Positions 22,284 to 30,231 of a DNA stretch of 39,989 nt are shown here, one piece after another. Source of the DNA: CALMEC01 sp964393105 (GTDB lineage: Bacteria > Actinomycetota > Thermoleophilia > Miltoncostaeales > Miltoncostaeaceae); assembly GCA_964393105.1 (NCBI GenBank), contig CAYMSM010000054.1, forward strand, positions 1 through 39,989, read 5' to 3'. Position 1 is the stretch's first letter; each line of letters begins with the position of its first letter. The position numbers were made by a program, and so were the translations under genes. The notes under the pieces were generated by a model. The model saw only the letters and a program-made list of their open reading frames with translations. It did not search any database and had not been told where the DNA came from.

Positions 22284-23057
22284 ATGCCTCCTGCAACAAC
22301 ACCGCAACGCGCGCGTCCATCAGCGACGAACGGAGCGGTCACGCTCCGGCTCGCCGACTCGCCGGACCGCCTCCACCTCAAGAAGATGGAACTGTTCGCC
22401 GGCTTGCCCGAGCGAGACCTCGAGATATTGGAAGGTCGCCTCGGCATGGTCCGATGGCCACAAGGGGCGGAGACCCCGGCAGGGCTCGAGCGCCAGGATC
22501 ACCTGTTCATCGTCCGCGAAGGCCGGCTTGCGCTGTACGAACGCCTGGGCGCAGGGCATGAGGTGATGGTGGCGATCCTCGAACCCGGAGCGATCTGGTC
22601 GACGTTGGGCGGAAGCACGCCGCCACCGCTTGCCGCGCTCGAGTCGGCCGCCATCTCCCCGCTGCCCGCGTACGCCGTCGAGGCGCTCTCCACGCGCTAT
22701 CCCCGCTTGGGGCGCAACCTCGCCGCGCTGCTCTCAGAGCGATGCTGCGCGCTGTCGGAGACGATCGCGATGGTCAGTGAGATGCGCGTCGAGGACCGCC
22801 TGCGGGCGCGCCTGCACCAGATGGCGGAGCGCTTCGGCATCACCGGCCGCGACGGCATCAAGCTACGGTTGGACCTGACCCACGCGCAGTGGGCATCGCT
22901 CGTCGGCGCATCACGCGAAGCCGTCACCACCGCATTCGGGCGCCTGAAGTCCCAGGGCGACATCGTCCTGGACGGCCGGCACATCCTGATCCCGTGGCCC
23001 GTGGTTCATGCGCGTGAGGCGTCAGCCGCCGACGCCACAGCCGTCGCCTCCAGGTAG
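22284..23057 (+). CDS. Crp/Fnr-family transcription regulator
   Basis: A 257-residue protein. Residues 35-150 form a cyclic-nucleotide-binding-like beta roll (LFAGLPERDLEILEGRLGMV; DHLFIVREGRLALYERLGAG), and 160-240 the dimer helix and Crp-type winged helix (LTHAQWASLVGASREAVTTA, FGRLKSQGDIVLDG). The usual cAMP phosphate loop (GExxxxRSA) is not clear, so the ligand may differ or be absent. Two adjacent Cys (SERCCALSE) occur near residue 153, but no N-terminal FNR-type Fe-S Cys set. ATG start. Confidence 0.85.
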   Translation: MPPATTPQRARPSATNGAVTLRLADSPDRLHLKKMELFAGLPERDLEILEGRLGMVRWPQGAETPAGLERQDHLFIVREGRLALYERLGAGHEVMVAILEPGAIWSTLGGSTPPPLAALESAAISPLPAYAVEALSTRYPRLGRNLAALLSERCCALSETIAMVSEMRVEDRLRARLHQMAERFGITGRDGIKLRLDLTHAQWASLVGASREAVTTAFGRLKSQGDIVLDGRHILIPWPVVHAREASAADATAVASR

Positions 23058-23089
23058 CGCGGCCCGTGTAACAACAGGTTGCCTCAGGT

Positions 23090-23122
23090 GGTGGACGGCC
23101 AGCCTCCCGATGGCCGCCCACC
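23090..23122. terminator. Hairpin between convergent genes
   Basis: GGTGGACGGCCA (23090-23101) pairs with TGGCCGCCCACC (23111-23122), with one A-C mismatch and a 9-base loop. It lies between the convergent Crp-family and small membrane protein genes. No U-tract, so it is called by position. Confidence 0.5.
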
Positions 23123-23136
23123 CCCTGTGGTCCCCC

Positions 23137-23451
23137 TCACCCGTCGTGAACGGGCGTGGGCTTGGTGTTCCCGCCGTCGACGAGAACGATCTTGGGGAGC
23201 GTCACGAGGATCAATGCGACGCCTGCGAGGACACAGACCGATGCGGTGAACAACGAGGAGTTCGGCACCTCGCCCTGGGTCCTCAACGCGTAGATGGCAA
23301 CCCGAATGAGGAGCGCCCCGCCTGCCAGGAGCAGCGCGAGACCGGCCGGGCCTGCGATGACACGGCGCCGCCAACCGGGACGGTCGGCCAGGCGAACCTC
23401 GTGGATCAACTCGGCCTCTGCGACGGACTGCGCGTCGACGTGCGGGCTCAT
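23137..23451 (-). CDS. Two-helix membrane protein coupled to the LuxR regulator
   Basis: A 104-residue protein. A charged N-terminal 30 residues is followed by helices VIAGPAGLALLLAGGALLIR and FTASVCVLAGVALILVTLPK and a short polar tail. No family recognised. The ATG overlaps the stop of the LuxR-type regulator (ATGA), so the two are cotranslated and may work together, for example as a membrane anchor or a target. That link is inferred from overlap only. Confidence 0.6.
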   Translation of the reverse strand: MSPHVDAQSVAEAELIHEVRLADRPGWRRRVIAGPAGLALLLAGGALLIRVAIYALRTQGEVPNSSLFTASVCVLAGVALILVTLPKIVLVDGGNTKPTPVHDG

Positions 23452-24140
23452 GCCAGCGCCTCAACTTCGTCCGAGAACGACCCGGACCCCGTCGGGACGC
23501 CGAGACGAGAGTCCCAGCTGTCGAGGTCCCGCCTGCTGTGGATGCCGAGCTTGCGAAGCACCGACTGCGCCTGGCTGCGAACCGTATGCCAGGACACACC
23601 CAGCTCCATCGCGATCTCCTTGTAGGTCAGCTGCTGGCGCATCAAGCGCAGCACGACCCGCTCCTGCGAGGTCAGGAGGATGCGTCGCGGCCCCGTCCGC
23701 TCCACAAGCTCGCCGATGCTGTGTGCGGGGCCCGACGCGAACGCATGGTCCATGGCCTGTGAGACCGCATCGACGACTGCCTCGCGTGTGGCCGTCACCA
23801 GAAGGCACCCTGCGGCGCCGAGCGCAGTGGCCCGGGCCTCGTTGCCGGGGCGGAACGGACCCGGCTCGATGCAGAAGATCACCGGGATCGACACTCCGCG
23901 CCGACCCAGCTCCATCGTGAGCTCGATGCCAGAGGCATCCGCAAGGCTCCAGTCCACGATCAGGAGTTGCGGGGAGCCACGCTCGACCAGCGTCAGGGCT
24001 TGGCGAACCGTGTGGCACACGGCGACACGAATCGGGAGCCCGCGCAGGAACGATCGGAGCCCTTCGGCGAGGGCGGGAGACCTGCTTGCGATGAGGACCG
24101 GGACGTTCGTCTCGTACAAGCTCACACCATCCTTGGACAC
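23448..24140 (-). CDS. LuxR-type regulator with degenerate receiver domain
   Basis: A 230-residue response-regulator-like protein. Residues 13-135 have receiver topology with a possible phospho-site, Asp63 (LLIVDWSLADASG). However, the acidic pair after strand 1 is missing (VLIASRSPALAEG), and the conserved Lys of strand 5 is not seen (FCIEPGPFRPG). Residues 155-215 are a LuxR helix-turn-helix (LTSQERVVLRLMRQQLTYKE, IAMELGVSWHTVRSQAQSVL). It probably binds DNA without classical phosphorylation. It lies divergent to the GGDEF-EAL gene. Confidence 0.82.
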   Translation of the reverse strand: MSKDGVSLYETNVPVLIASRSPALAEGLRSFLRGLPIRVAVCHTVRQALTLVERGSPQLLIVDWSLADASGIELTMELGRRGVSIPVIFCIEPGPFRPGNEARATALGAAGCLLVTATREAVVDAVSQAMDHAFASGPAHSIGELVERTGPRRILLTSQERVVLRLMRQQLTYKEIAMELGVSWHTVRSQAQSVLRKLGIHSRRDLDSWDSRLGVPTGSGSFSDEVEALA

Positions 24141-24227
24141 TGTTCACTGACGCCGTGGGACACGCTCAGCGTGCAGTGACATCGGCAGATTCCCGCGCAA
24201 GCATTACCCCGCCGCGGCTCGACATTT

Positions 24228-24256
24228 CTGAGGTTCGACTGACAGCGAACCTTCAG
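24228..24256. promoter_or_regulatory. Inverted repeat before the GGDEF-EAL gene
   Basis: CTGAGGTTCG (24228-24237) and CGAACCTTCAG (24246-24256) are inverted, with one extra T in the second arm and an 8-base spacer. It ends 26 bases before the ATG at 24283 and lies in the 142-base gap to the divergent LuxR-type gene, a good place for a regulator site. Confidence 0.45.
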
Positions 24257-24282
24257 ATTCTTGGTCCCAATGCCGATAAGGA

Positions 24283-27144
24283 ATGCAGGATCGAGCCAAC
24301 CGGGGAGTGCCCCAGGTGACGGTGAGCAACACGGTGTACGCAGCAACCTCCGAGAGCAGCTCCGCAGCGACGGCACGCCCGAATGGCGCTCCCGATATCG
24401 GTGCCACCCTGCAGGGCATCGCCGCGGCGGCACTGACCTCGCTCGGGGCCGACCGGGCCACCTGCTACGCGTACGACGTGGAGTCGCAGGTCGTCTGCGC
24501 CGTCTACACGACCGAAGCCGACCCGGAGCGCCGCGCCTTCCTCCAACGCACCGTCGGGATGGGTGCCGATCGCCTGCCGATCTGGCGCCTCCAGCTCGCC
24601 CAGCACGACCCCCTCCTTGCGATCGACGACGTCACCCAAAGTCCCGACGTCACTCCGGCCCTCGCAGCGCGCCTCGGTTCCGGGGCCGTGCTCGGCGTGC
24701 GTTTGGAGCACCCCTCGGTCCAGCGGGACGGCGCACCCCGACTGCTTGGCACGCTGTTTTGCAGCTACAGTCAGCCGCGGGCCTTCTCAGCTGTCGAGTG
24801 CCAGGCGGCCCGGGGCCTCGCGGAGCTTGCGACCCTGACGCTCGCCAACGCGCGCCTCCAGTTCGAGACCGCCCGGCAACTCGACGAGAACCGCGCCCTC
24901 GCCGCCGAGCAGGCCGCACTGCGCAGGGTGGCGACCCGAGTTGCGACCGAGGGGAACCCGGAGAAGGTCTACGCACAGACAGCGCGGGAGGTGGCGGTAC
25001 TCCTCGGCGTCGAGTGCGGGCTGGTCGCCCGATTCGAATCCGACCAAGCCGTACCGGTCGGCTGTTGGGGTATCGACCAGACCCACCTCAACGTGCCGGT
25101 ACCGCTCGGCAGTGCCGGGGCACTCGCCCAGGTTGCCCGGGGTGGGCGCACGTCGTGCGTCAGCGACCACGAGCTCAGCATGAACGACCCGGTCACGCAC
25201 ATCGCGATGACGACCGGCTACCGGAGCGCGGTGGCGGCACCGGTGTGCGTCGCCGGGCGCCTGTGGGGGGCGCTGCTGGCTGCGACAACGAAAGATCGCG
25301 TGTTCGACACGCACGCCGAGGAGCGCTTGGAGCGCTTCGCCGCCCTCGTCGCGGTGGCCATCGCCAACGCCGAGGCGCAGGCACGTCTGGCATCGCAGGC
25401 GGCCAGCGATCCACTGACGGGGCTCGCAAACCACAGCGTGTTCTTCGAACGGCTGAACGCGGAGGCCCAGCGCGCCCGCCGCAACGGCCACCCGCTCTCG
25501 CTCGTCCTGATCGACCTGGATCATTTCAAGCGCGTCAACGACATCCATGGTCACCTTGTCGGTGACAGCGTGCTCGTCGAAACCGCCGAGCGACTGGCGA
25601 CGCTCGCGCGGGCAGAGGACACGGTCGCGCGGATCGGCGGCGAGGAGTTCGCATGGCTCCTGCCGGAATGTGACGCGCACGCGGCGTGGGCGGCGGGTGA
25701 GCGAGCGCGCCAGGCCATCGCAGCGATTCCGTTCAACGGGGCGGGTGGGATGACACTGTCTGCCGGCGTCGCCGAGCTGACCGAGGGCATGGGCGTCAAC
25801 GACCTCTTCCGGGCCGCAGACAGCGCCCTGTACGACGGCAAGGCACAGGGGCGAAACGCATGCGTCCCGTACTCACTTGAATCGGTCCCCGCGTTGCAGC
25901 TGCGCCAATCTGAATCCTCGACCCGTCTCGCCCCGAGCGTCGACCGCCTTCTCGCGCTGGCGCGCGAGCAGCTCGGGCTGCCGCTCGCTGCCGTCGGGCA
26001 GTTCCAAGGCGAGACGCAGGTGTGGCGGTACCTCGCAGGCGACGGAGGCCCGTTTGGCATGCACGTCGGCACAGAGAGCACGCTCGAAGGCAGCCACTGC
26101 CAGATGGTGATGCACGGCCGCCTGCCCAACCTGGTGCGCGACGCCCGACGCGACCGGATCAGCCGGGAACTCGCCACCAACGACAACACGGCCGGTATCG
26201 GCGCCTACGCAGGTGTCCCCATCACTCTTCCCGATGGGAAGGTGTACGGCATGCTGAGCTGCCTGAGCCCTCACCCAGAACCCGACCTCGGTGTGCGCGA
26301 CATCCGACTGCTGAAGATCCTGGCGAACATGATCGGCGAGGAGATCGGGCGGGAGGAGCGCGCCACGCAAGTCCACCGACGTCAGCACGAACGCATCCGA
26401 CGGGTGCTCGATGGTGATGGACTCCACGTCATCTTCCAGCCAATCGTCGATCTCAACAGCGGCTGGGTGGTGGCCGCCGAAGCGCTCACCCGGTTCTCCC
26501 ATGAGCCGCACCGTCCCCCGCAGGTGTGGTTTGCGGAGGCCGCGGCGGTCGAGCTGGGCATCGAGCTCGAGCTGGCCGCAATGCGCTCCGCACTCGCCCG
26601 CATCGATGACCTCCCATTCCACGCCCGGCTCTCGTTCAACCTGTCGCCGAGCACGATCTGCGCTCCGGCGCTCGCGCACGCACTGGCCGGCGTCCCCGCC
26701 GAGCGGTTGGCAATCGAGCTGACCGAGCGCGCTCCCGTCGACGACCTCGAGCTGCTCGAAGCGACGCTCGCGGATCTGAGAGCACTCGGCGTTCAGCTCA
26801 TCATCGATGACGCCGGCGCGGGATTGTCGGGACTCAAACGCATCCTCGGCCTGCACCCGGATGTGATCAAGCTCGACCTGGCACTGACCCGCGACATCGA
26901 CTCGGATCCGGTGCGTCGCGCGCTCGCAGCGTCCCTCGTCACGTTCGCCTGCGAGACCGATGTGATGATCGTCGCGGAAGGCATCGAGTCGCAAGCCGAG
27001 CTCGACGCGCTCCGGGCACTCGGGGTCACCCACGGGCAGGGATACTTCCTCTCCCGCCCCGGATCGGGGATCGTCCCCGCTCACGTGGCCCTCGACAGGC
27101 CCCTGGCCATCACGGAGACGACGCTCGCCGCCGTGGCGATCTAG
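24283..27144 (+). CDS. Three-GAF GGDEF-EAL protein (c-di-GMP turnover)
   Basis: A 953-residue soluble signalling protein: GAF (about 40-195), GAF (205-365), GGDEF (375-530), GAF (548-690), EAL (700-935). The diguanylate cyclase site is GGEEF (452-456), with the inhibitory RxxD site RAED (443-446) five residues before it, so both look functional. The phosphodiesterase domain keeps EAL (733-735), NLSP, ELTER, IDDAGAG, IKLD, VAEGIES and GQGYFL, so it may be active too. GAF domains should sense small ligands or redox state. No membrane segment. ATG 24283 follows AAGG; GTG 24316 is an alternative. The TAG stop is formed by the end of an inserted element. Confidence 0.93.
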   Translation: MQDRANRGVPQVTVSNTVYAATSESSSAATARPNGAPDIGATLQGIAAAALTSLGADRATCYAYDVESQVVCAVYTTEADPERRAFLQRTVGMGADRLPIWRLQLAQHDPLLAIDDVTQSPDVTPALAARLGSGAVLGVRLEHPSVQRDGAPRLLGTLFCSYSQPRAFSAVECQAARGLAELATLTLANARLQFETARQLDENRALAAEQAALRRVATRVATEGNPEKVYAQTAREVAVLLGVECGLVARFESDQAVPVGCWGIDQTHLNVPVPLGSAGALAQVARGGRTSCVSDHELSMNDPVTHIAMTTGYRSAVAAPVCVAGRLWGALLAATTKDRVFDTHAEERLERFAALVAVAIANAEAQARLASQAASDPLTGLANHSVFFERLNAEAQRARRNGHPLSLVLIDLDHFKRVNDIHGHLVGDSVLVETAERLATLARAEDTVARIGGEEFAWLLPECDAHAAWAAGERARQAIAAIPFNGAGGMTLSAGVAELTEGMGVNDLFRAADSALYDGKAQGRNACVPYSLESVPALQLRQSESSTRLAPSVDRLLALAREQLGLPLAAVGQFQGETQVWRYLAGDGGPFGMHVGTESTLEGSHCQMVMHGRLPNLVRDARRDRISRELATNDNTAGIGAYAGVPITLPDGKVYGMLSCLSPHPEPDLGVRDIRLLKILANMIGEEIGREERATQVHRRQHERIRRVLDGDGLHVIFQPIVDLNSGWVVAAEALTRFSHEPHRPPQVWFAEAAAVELGIELELAAMRSALARIDDLPFHARLSFNLSPSTICAPALAHALAGVPAERLAIELTERAPVDDLELLEATLADLRALGVQLIIDDAGAGLSGLKRILGLHPDVIKLDLALTRDIDSDPVRRALAASLVTFACETDVMIVAEGIESQAELDALRALGVTHGQGYFLSRPGSGIVPAHVALDRPLAITETTLAAVAI

Positions 27145-27344
27145 TGCTCTGTCTCAGAGGTTCGGTGGATATCCGGCGAGCGAGAAGCCCGCTGGACGAG
27201 GACGCAGTCTGCGCCCATATCGTTGTATATGGGCGCAGGCGAGGACAAAGCTCCCGAGGCTGATGCTCCCCCGATAACGCCAGGAAATCCAGCCGAGCTT
27301 TGCAGCCGCTGGATGCCATCGAGACTTGTTGGGACAGAGCACTA
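27142..27344. mobile_element. Small palindromic element (MITE-like) flanked by TA, copy 1
   Basis: 203 bases with terminal inverted repeats TAGTGCTCTGTC (27142-27153) and GACAGAGCACTA (27333-27344), each bounded by TA as in IS630/Tc1-mariner insertions. An internal stem TGCGCCCATAT/ATATGGGCGCA (27210-27237) and a second stem GCTGGA/TCCAGC (27191-27196 with 27288-27293) fold it back on itself. A collinear relative starts at 39821. It fills the gap between the convergent GGDEF-EAL and lipoprotein genes. A short frame inside (MGAGEDKAPEADAPP) is also present in copy 2. Confidence 0.8.
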
Positions 27345-27352
27345 CTGGTTCC

Positions 27353-27832
27353 CTACGAACCCGGAGATACACCACCAAGGGTTGCGAGCGCTTGCGCGAG
27401 TTGGGTGGACGCGGATCTCGCCGCCGCCGCGTTGCCTGCGGCCGCCGCGTCGCGCACCCGCGTCATTGCATCGACCGCGGCGGCGAAACCGGCCGCGCTG
27501 CGTGCGCGTTGCTCATCGAGGCGGCGATCTGCCAGCCGCTCCGCCGAGAGACGCTGACCGGCCAGCTTGGCGCGCTCGAGCGGCGGGTCGAGCTTCGACA
27601 CCACCGCCTTGAGCCGCTGCGCCGTCGCGGGGGATCCGACCCCGCGCAGGGCCGTCGAAAATGCGCGAACCGCGTCCGCGGCGGCGGCGGCGTCGGCCAG
27701 ATACCGATCCGGTCCGACCGAGGCACCTTCGGCCGCCATCGTCGTCGGGGGTGCCGTCGCGTTGCCGCACCCGCTCAAGAGCCCCAACGAGATCGCCAGG
27801 GCGACTGTGACAACCAAGCGCACGACGGCCAC
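27353..27832 (-). CDS. Putative lipoprotein
   Basis: A 159-residue protein with a lipoprotein signal: basic start, hydrophobic VVTVALAISLGLL and lipobox LSGC with Cys22. It should be lipid-anchored on the outer face of the cell membrane. The mature part is helical and Ala/Arg-rich (AAAAADAVRAFSTALRGVG; ERLADRRLDEQRARSAAGFA), with no known domain. The stop lies nine bases from the inserted element. It is divergent from guaB with a 41-base gap. Confidence 0.75.
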   Translation of the reverse strand: MAVVRLVVTVALAISLGLLSGCGNATAPPTTMAAEGASVGPDRYLADAAAAADAVRAFSTALRGVGSPATAQRLKAVVSKLDPPLERAKLAGQRLSAERLADRRLDEQRARSAAGFAAAVDAMTRVRDAAAAGNAAAARSASTQLAQALATLGGVSPGS

Positions 27833-27873
27833 CCTAACGGGCCGCGCGGGCCACGTCAGCTATCCTCGGTCGC

Positions 27874-29337
27874 GTGATCCTCGACTCGGAGCTGCCGCTC
27901 GCGCTTTCGTATGACGATGTGCTCCTCGTTCCGCAGCGCAGCCCGATTGCGTCGCGGGCCGATGTGGACACGACGGCGCAGTTCACCCGGCGCATTCGTC
28001 TGGCGGCGCCGATCGTGTCGGCCAACATGGACACGGTCACCGAGGCGCCGATGGCGATCGCGATGGCGCGCGCGGGTGGCATCGGCATCGTCCACCGGTT
28101 CCTGACAATCGAGCAGCAGGTCGCCCATGTCGCGCGTGTCAAGCGGGCCGAGGCGCTCGTCATCGACGACCCGTTCACGATCGGGCCTGAACTGACGCTG
28201 GAACGCGCGGTGGACGAGATGCGCGTACGCGGCGCCAACGGCCTCGTGGTGATCGACGGGGAGCGCCGGCCGATCGGCATTCTGACCCGGCGCGACGTGC
28301 TGCTTCGCGACGACGTCACGGTCACGGTGTCGCAGGTGATGACGCCCGCCGAACGGCTGATCATGGCGCCCGTCGGGGTCCGCGCGGACGAGGCCGCGAT
28401 GATCCTGCGCGACGCGCGCATCGAGAAGCTGCCGCTTGTCGATGATCACGGGCGCCTGGCAGGGCTCATCACCCTTCGTGACCTGATGCAGCTCAAGGAG
28501 CGTCCCGACGCCACCAAGGACAGGCGTGGCCGGTTGGTGGTGGCTGCCGCCATCGGCGTGCGCGGTGACCATCTGGAGCGGGCGAAGGCGCTCGTCGATG
28601 CCGGCGCCGACGCCCTGGTGCTCGACATCGCCCATGGCCACATGGAACAGGCGCTCAGCGCGATCGGCGAGGTGCGGGAGTGGGTTGGCGACGTGGATGT
28701 CATCGCGGGCAACGTCGCGACGGCCGAGGGGGCGGACGATCTGATCGCCGCGGGCGCCGATGCGATCAAGGTCGGCGTCGGACCCGGATCGGCGTGCTCA
28801 ACGCGGGTCGTGGCAGGGGTCGGCGTGCCGCAGTTCACCGCGGTGGTCGAATGCGCGGGACCGTGCCGCCGGCACGACGTGCCGCTCATCGCCGACGGCG
28901 GCATCCGGGCGGGTGGCGACGTGGCCAAGGCCATCGGCGCGGGCGCCGACACCGTGATGGTGGGCAACCTCTTCGCGGGGACGCACGAAAGCCCGGGGAT
29001 GGTCGTCAACCGGGGCGGCTCGCGGGTCAAGGTCTTCCGTGGCATGGCGAGCGCAGGGGCGGCGGCGGCACGCCGCGCGGTCGACGGGGACGTGCGCGAG
29101 GTCCTGGCCAGGGAGGATCAGACCGAGTTCTCCCCGATTGCGCCGGAGGGCGTCGAGGCCGTGGTGCCGCTGCGTGGCGACGCCGCCGCGGTCGTGGCCG
29201 AGCTGGTGGGTGGCCTCAGGTCGGGGATGAGCTACTCCAACGCAGCGACGATCGCCCAGATGCAGCAGCGCGCCCGCTTCGTGCGGATCACCCCGGCGGG
29301 CCTCAAGGAGAGCCACCCGCACGACGTCTCGTTCTGA
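27874..29337 (+). CDS. guaB: Inosine-5'-monophosphate dehydrogenase
   Basis: A 487-residue enzyme that oxidises IMP to XMP with NAD+, the first committed step to GMP. A TIM barrel is split by two CBS domains (about residues 90-205). Marks: SYDDVLLVPQRS near the N-terminus, SANMDTVTE, the catalytic loop GVGPGSACSTR with its Cys, ADGGIRAGGDVAKAIGAGAD, the flap FRGMASAGA (usually YRGMGS), and the C-terminal GLRSGMSYSNA. Start GTG. Complete and of normal length. Confidence 0.97.
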   Translation: MILDSELPLALSYDDVLLVPQRSPIASRADVDTTAQFTRRIRLAAPIVSANMDTVTEAPMAIAMARAGGIGIVHRFLTIEQQVAHVARVKRAEALVIDDPFTIGPELTLERAVDEMRVRGANGLVVIDGERRPIGILTRRDVLLRDDVTVTVSQVMTPAERLIMAPVGVRADEAAMILRDARIEKLPLVDDHGRLAGLITLRDLMQLKERPDATKDRRGRLVVAAAIGVRGDHLERAKALVDAGADALVLDIAHGHMEQALSAIGEVREWVGDVDVIAGNVATAEGADDLIAAGADAIKVGVGPGSACSTRVVAGVGVPQFTAVVECAGPCRRHDVPLIADGGIRAGGDVAKAIGAGADTVMVGNLFAGTHESPGMVVNRGGSRVKVFRGMASAGAAAARRAVDGDVREVLAREDQTEFSPIAPEGVEAVVPLRGDAAAVVAELVGGLRSGMSYSNAATIAQMQQRARFVRITPAGLKESHPHDVSF

Positions 29338-29561
29338 TCCCGACCCGACGGGTCAGGATGAGAACAGCGAAATTCGGTTCGCCGCAACCCCCGCGCAGCT
29401 CGGCCAGGTTGACCGTCGCCGTATCGAGCCCCGTAAGCGGGCGGCACGCCCGCCATATCCTGACCCGACGGGTCAGGAGAACAGGCGCAGATCGGGCTCG
29501 CGAAGGCCGCGCAGCTCGGCCAGGTTGACCGTCGCCGTTTCGAGGCCTCGTGAGCGGGCGA
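29338..29561. repeat. Direct repeat of a terminator hairpin plus the nucS 3' end
   Basis: Copy A (29338-29442) and copy B (29458-29561), about 120 bases apart, each start with a palindrome (CCTGACCC-GAC-GGGTCAGG in B; a slightly decayed form in A) and continue into DNA encoding TATVNLAELRG on the minus strand. Copy B is the real end of nucS with its stop; copy A is an untranslated duplicate downstream of it. The palindromes (29338-29358 and 29458-29478) are probable terminators for guaB and nucS; B straddles the nucS stop. Confidence 0.8.
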
Positions 29562-30141
29562 GGGTTCGTGCCTGCGGCTTGACCGACTCGCCGACCACGA
29601 TGCCGCGGCACGCTGTCATCCCCGGCTCGGCCCGGATGTACTCCAGGTAGCGGCAGAGTTGTTCCACGGCGTCGATCGTCGCGACGCGTTTGACCTCGAC
29701 CGCCACGAAACCGAGGGCGTCGGCACACAGCAGGTCCACCGGGCCGATGGGGGTGGAGTACTCGCGGCGTACCAGCCTGAGCCCCTCGCCCAGGACCTCG
29801 GGGGCGGCGGCGAGGGCCTCCTGCAGGTCGCGCTCGACGCCGTCCTTCTCGAGCCGGGCGGCCTCACCCAGGTCGTGCGCGGTGTCCGAGACGACCTGCT
29901 CGATGCGGATCTCGAGCGTCTCCTGCCGCGCGCCGGAGCCCTTCGCGACGACGATCACGCCGTCGCGTTCCTCGATCCGGGTCGGCGGCGTCATCCAGTT
30001 CTGAGGCTTGAAGCCCCCGGCGTCCGAATGCACCATGATCGACCCGTCGGCTTTGACCATGATCAGCCGCAGCGCCATCGGCAGCACGGACGTGACCCGC
30101 CCGCCGTAGACCACCTCGCAGCGGGCGACGATCAGACGCAG
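29473..30141 (-). CDS. nucS: Mismatch-specific endonuclease NucS (CTG start)
   Basis: A 222-residue NucS/EndoMS, the non-canonical mismatch repair nuclease of Actinobacteria and Archaea, which cuts both strands at mismatches. The N-terminal domain is RLIVARCEVVYGGRVTSVLP. The RecB-like nuclease core is RREYSTPIGPVDLLCAD with FVAVEVKRVATIDAVEQL (Asp, Glu and Lys of the active site). The C-terminal DLRLF resembles the clamp-binding tail. The family N-terminus (M/V-RLVIAQC) aligns with CTG-CGT-CTG-ATC, and GGAGG lies five bases before that CTG, with no ATG/GTG/TTG suitable. Start CTG is therefore proposed. Divergent from the Sec SelW gene. Confidence 0.9.
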   Translation of the reverse strand: MRLIVARCEVVYGGRVTSVLPMALRLIMVKADGSIMVHSDAGGFKPQNWMTPPTRIEERDGVIVVAKGSGARQETLEIRIEQVVSDTAHDLGEAARLEKDGVERDLQEALAAAPEVLGEGLRLVRREYSTPIGPVDLLCADALGFVAVEVKRVATIDAVEQLCRYLEYIRAEPGMTACRGIVVGESVKPQARTLARSRGLETATVNLAELRGLREPDLRLFS

Positions 30142-30231
30142 GGTGGCCTCCAGAACACGGCCGGATGGTAACCGTTGCCCAGGCCTCCTGGACGAGGGAC
30201 CGGGGCTCCTGGGATCTGGTAGACCATCGGC

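Noticed and set aside
27223..27612. 129-residue plus-strand frame beginning inside the element
   Set aside because: It runs out of the element into the antisense strand of the lipoprotein gene. Only the short start (MGAGED...) recurs in the second copy.
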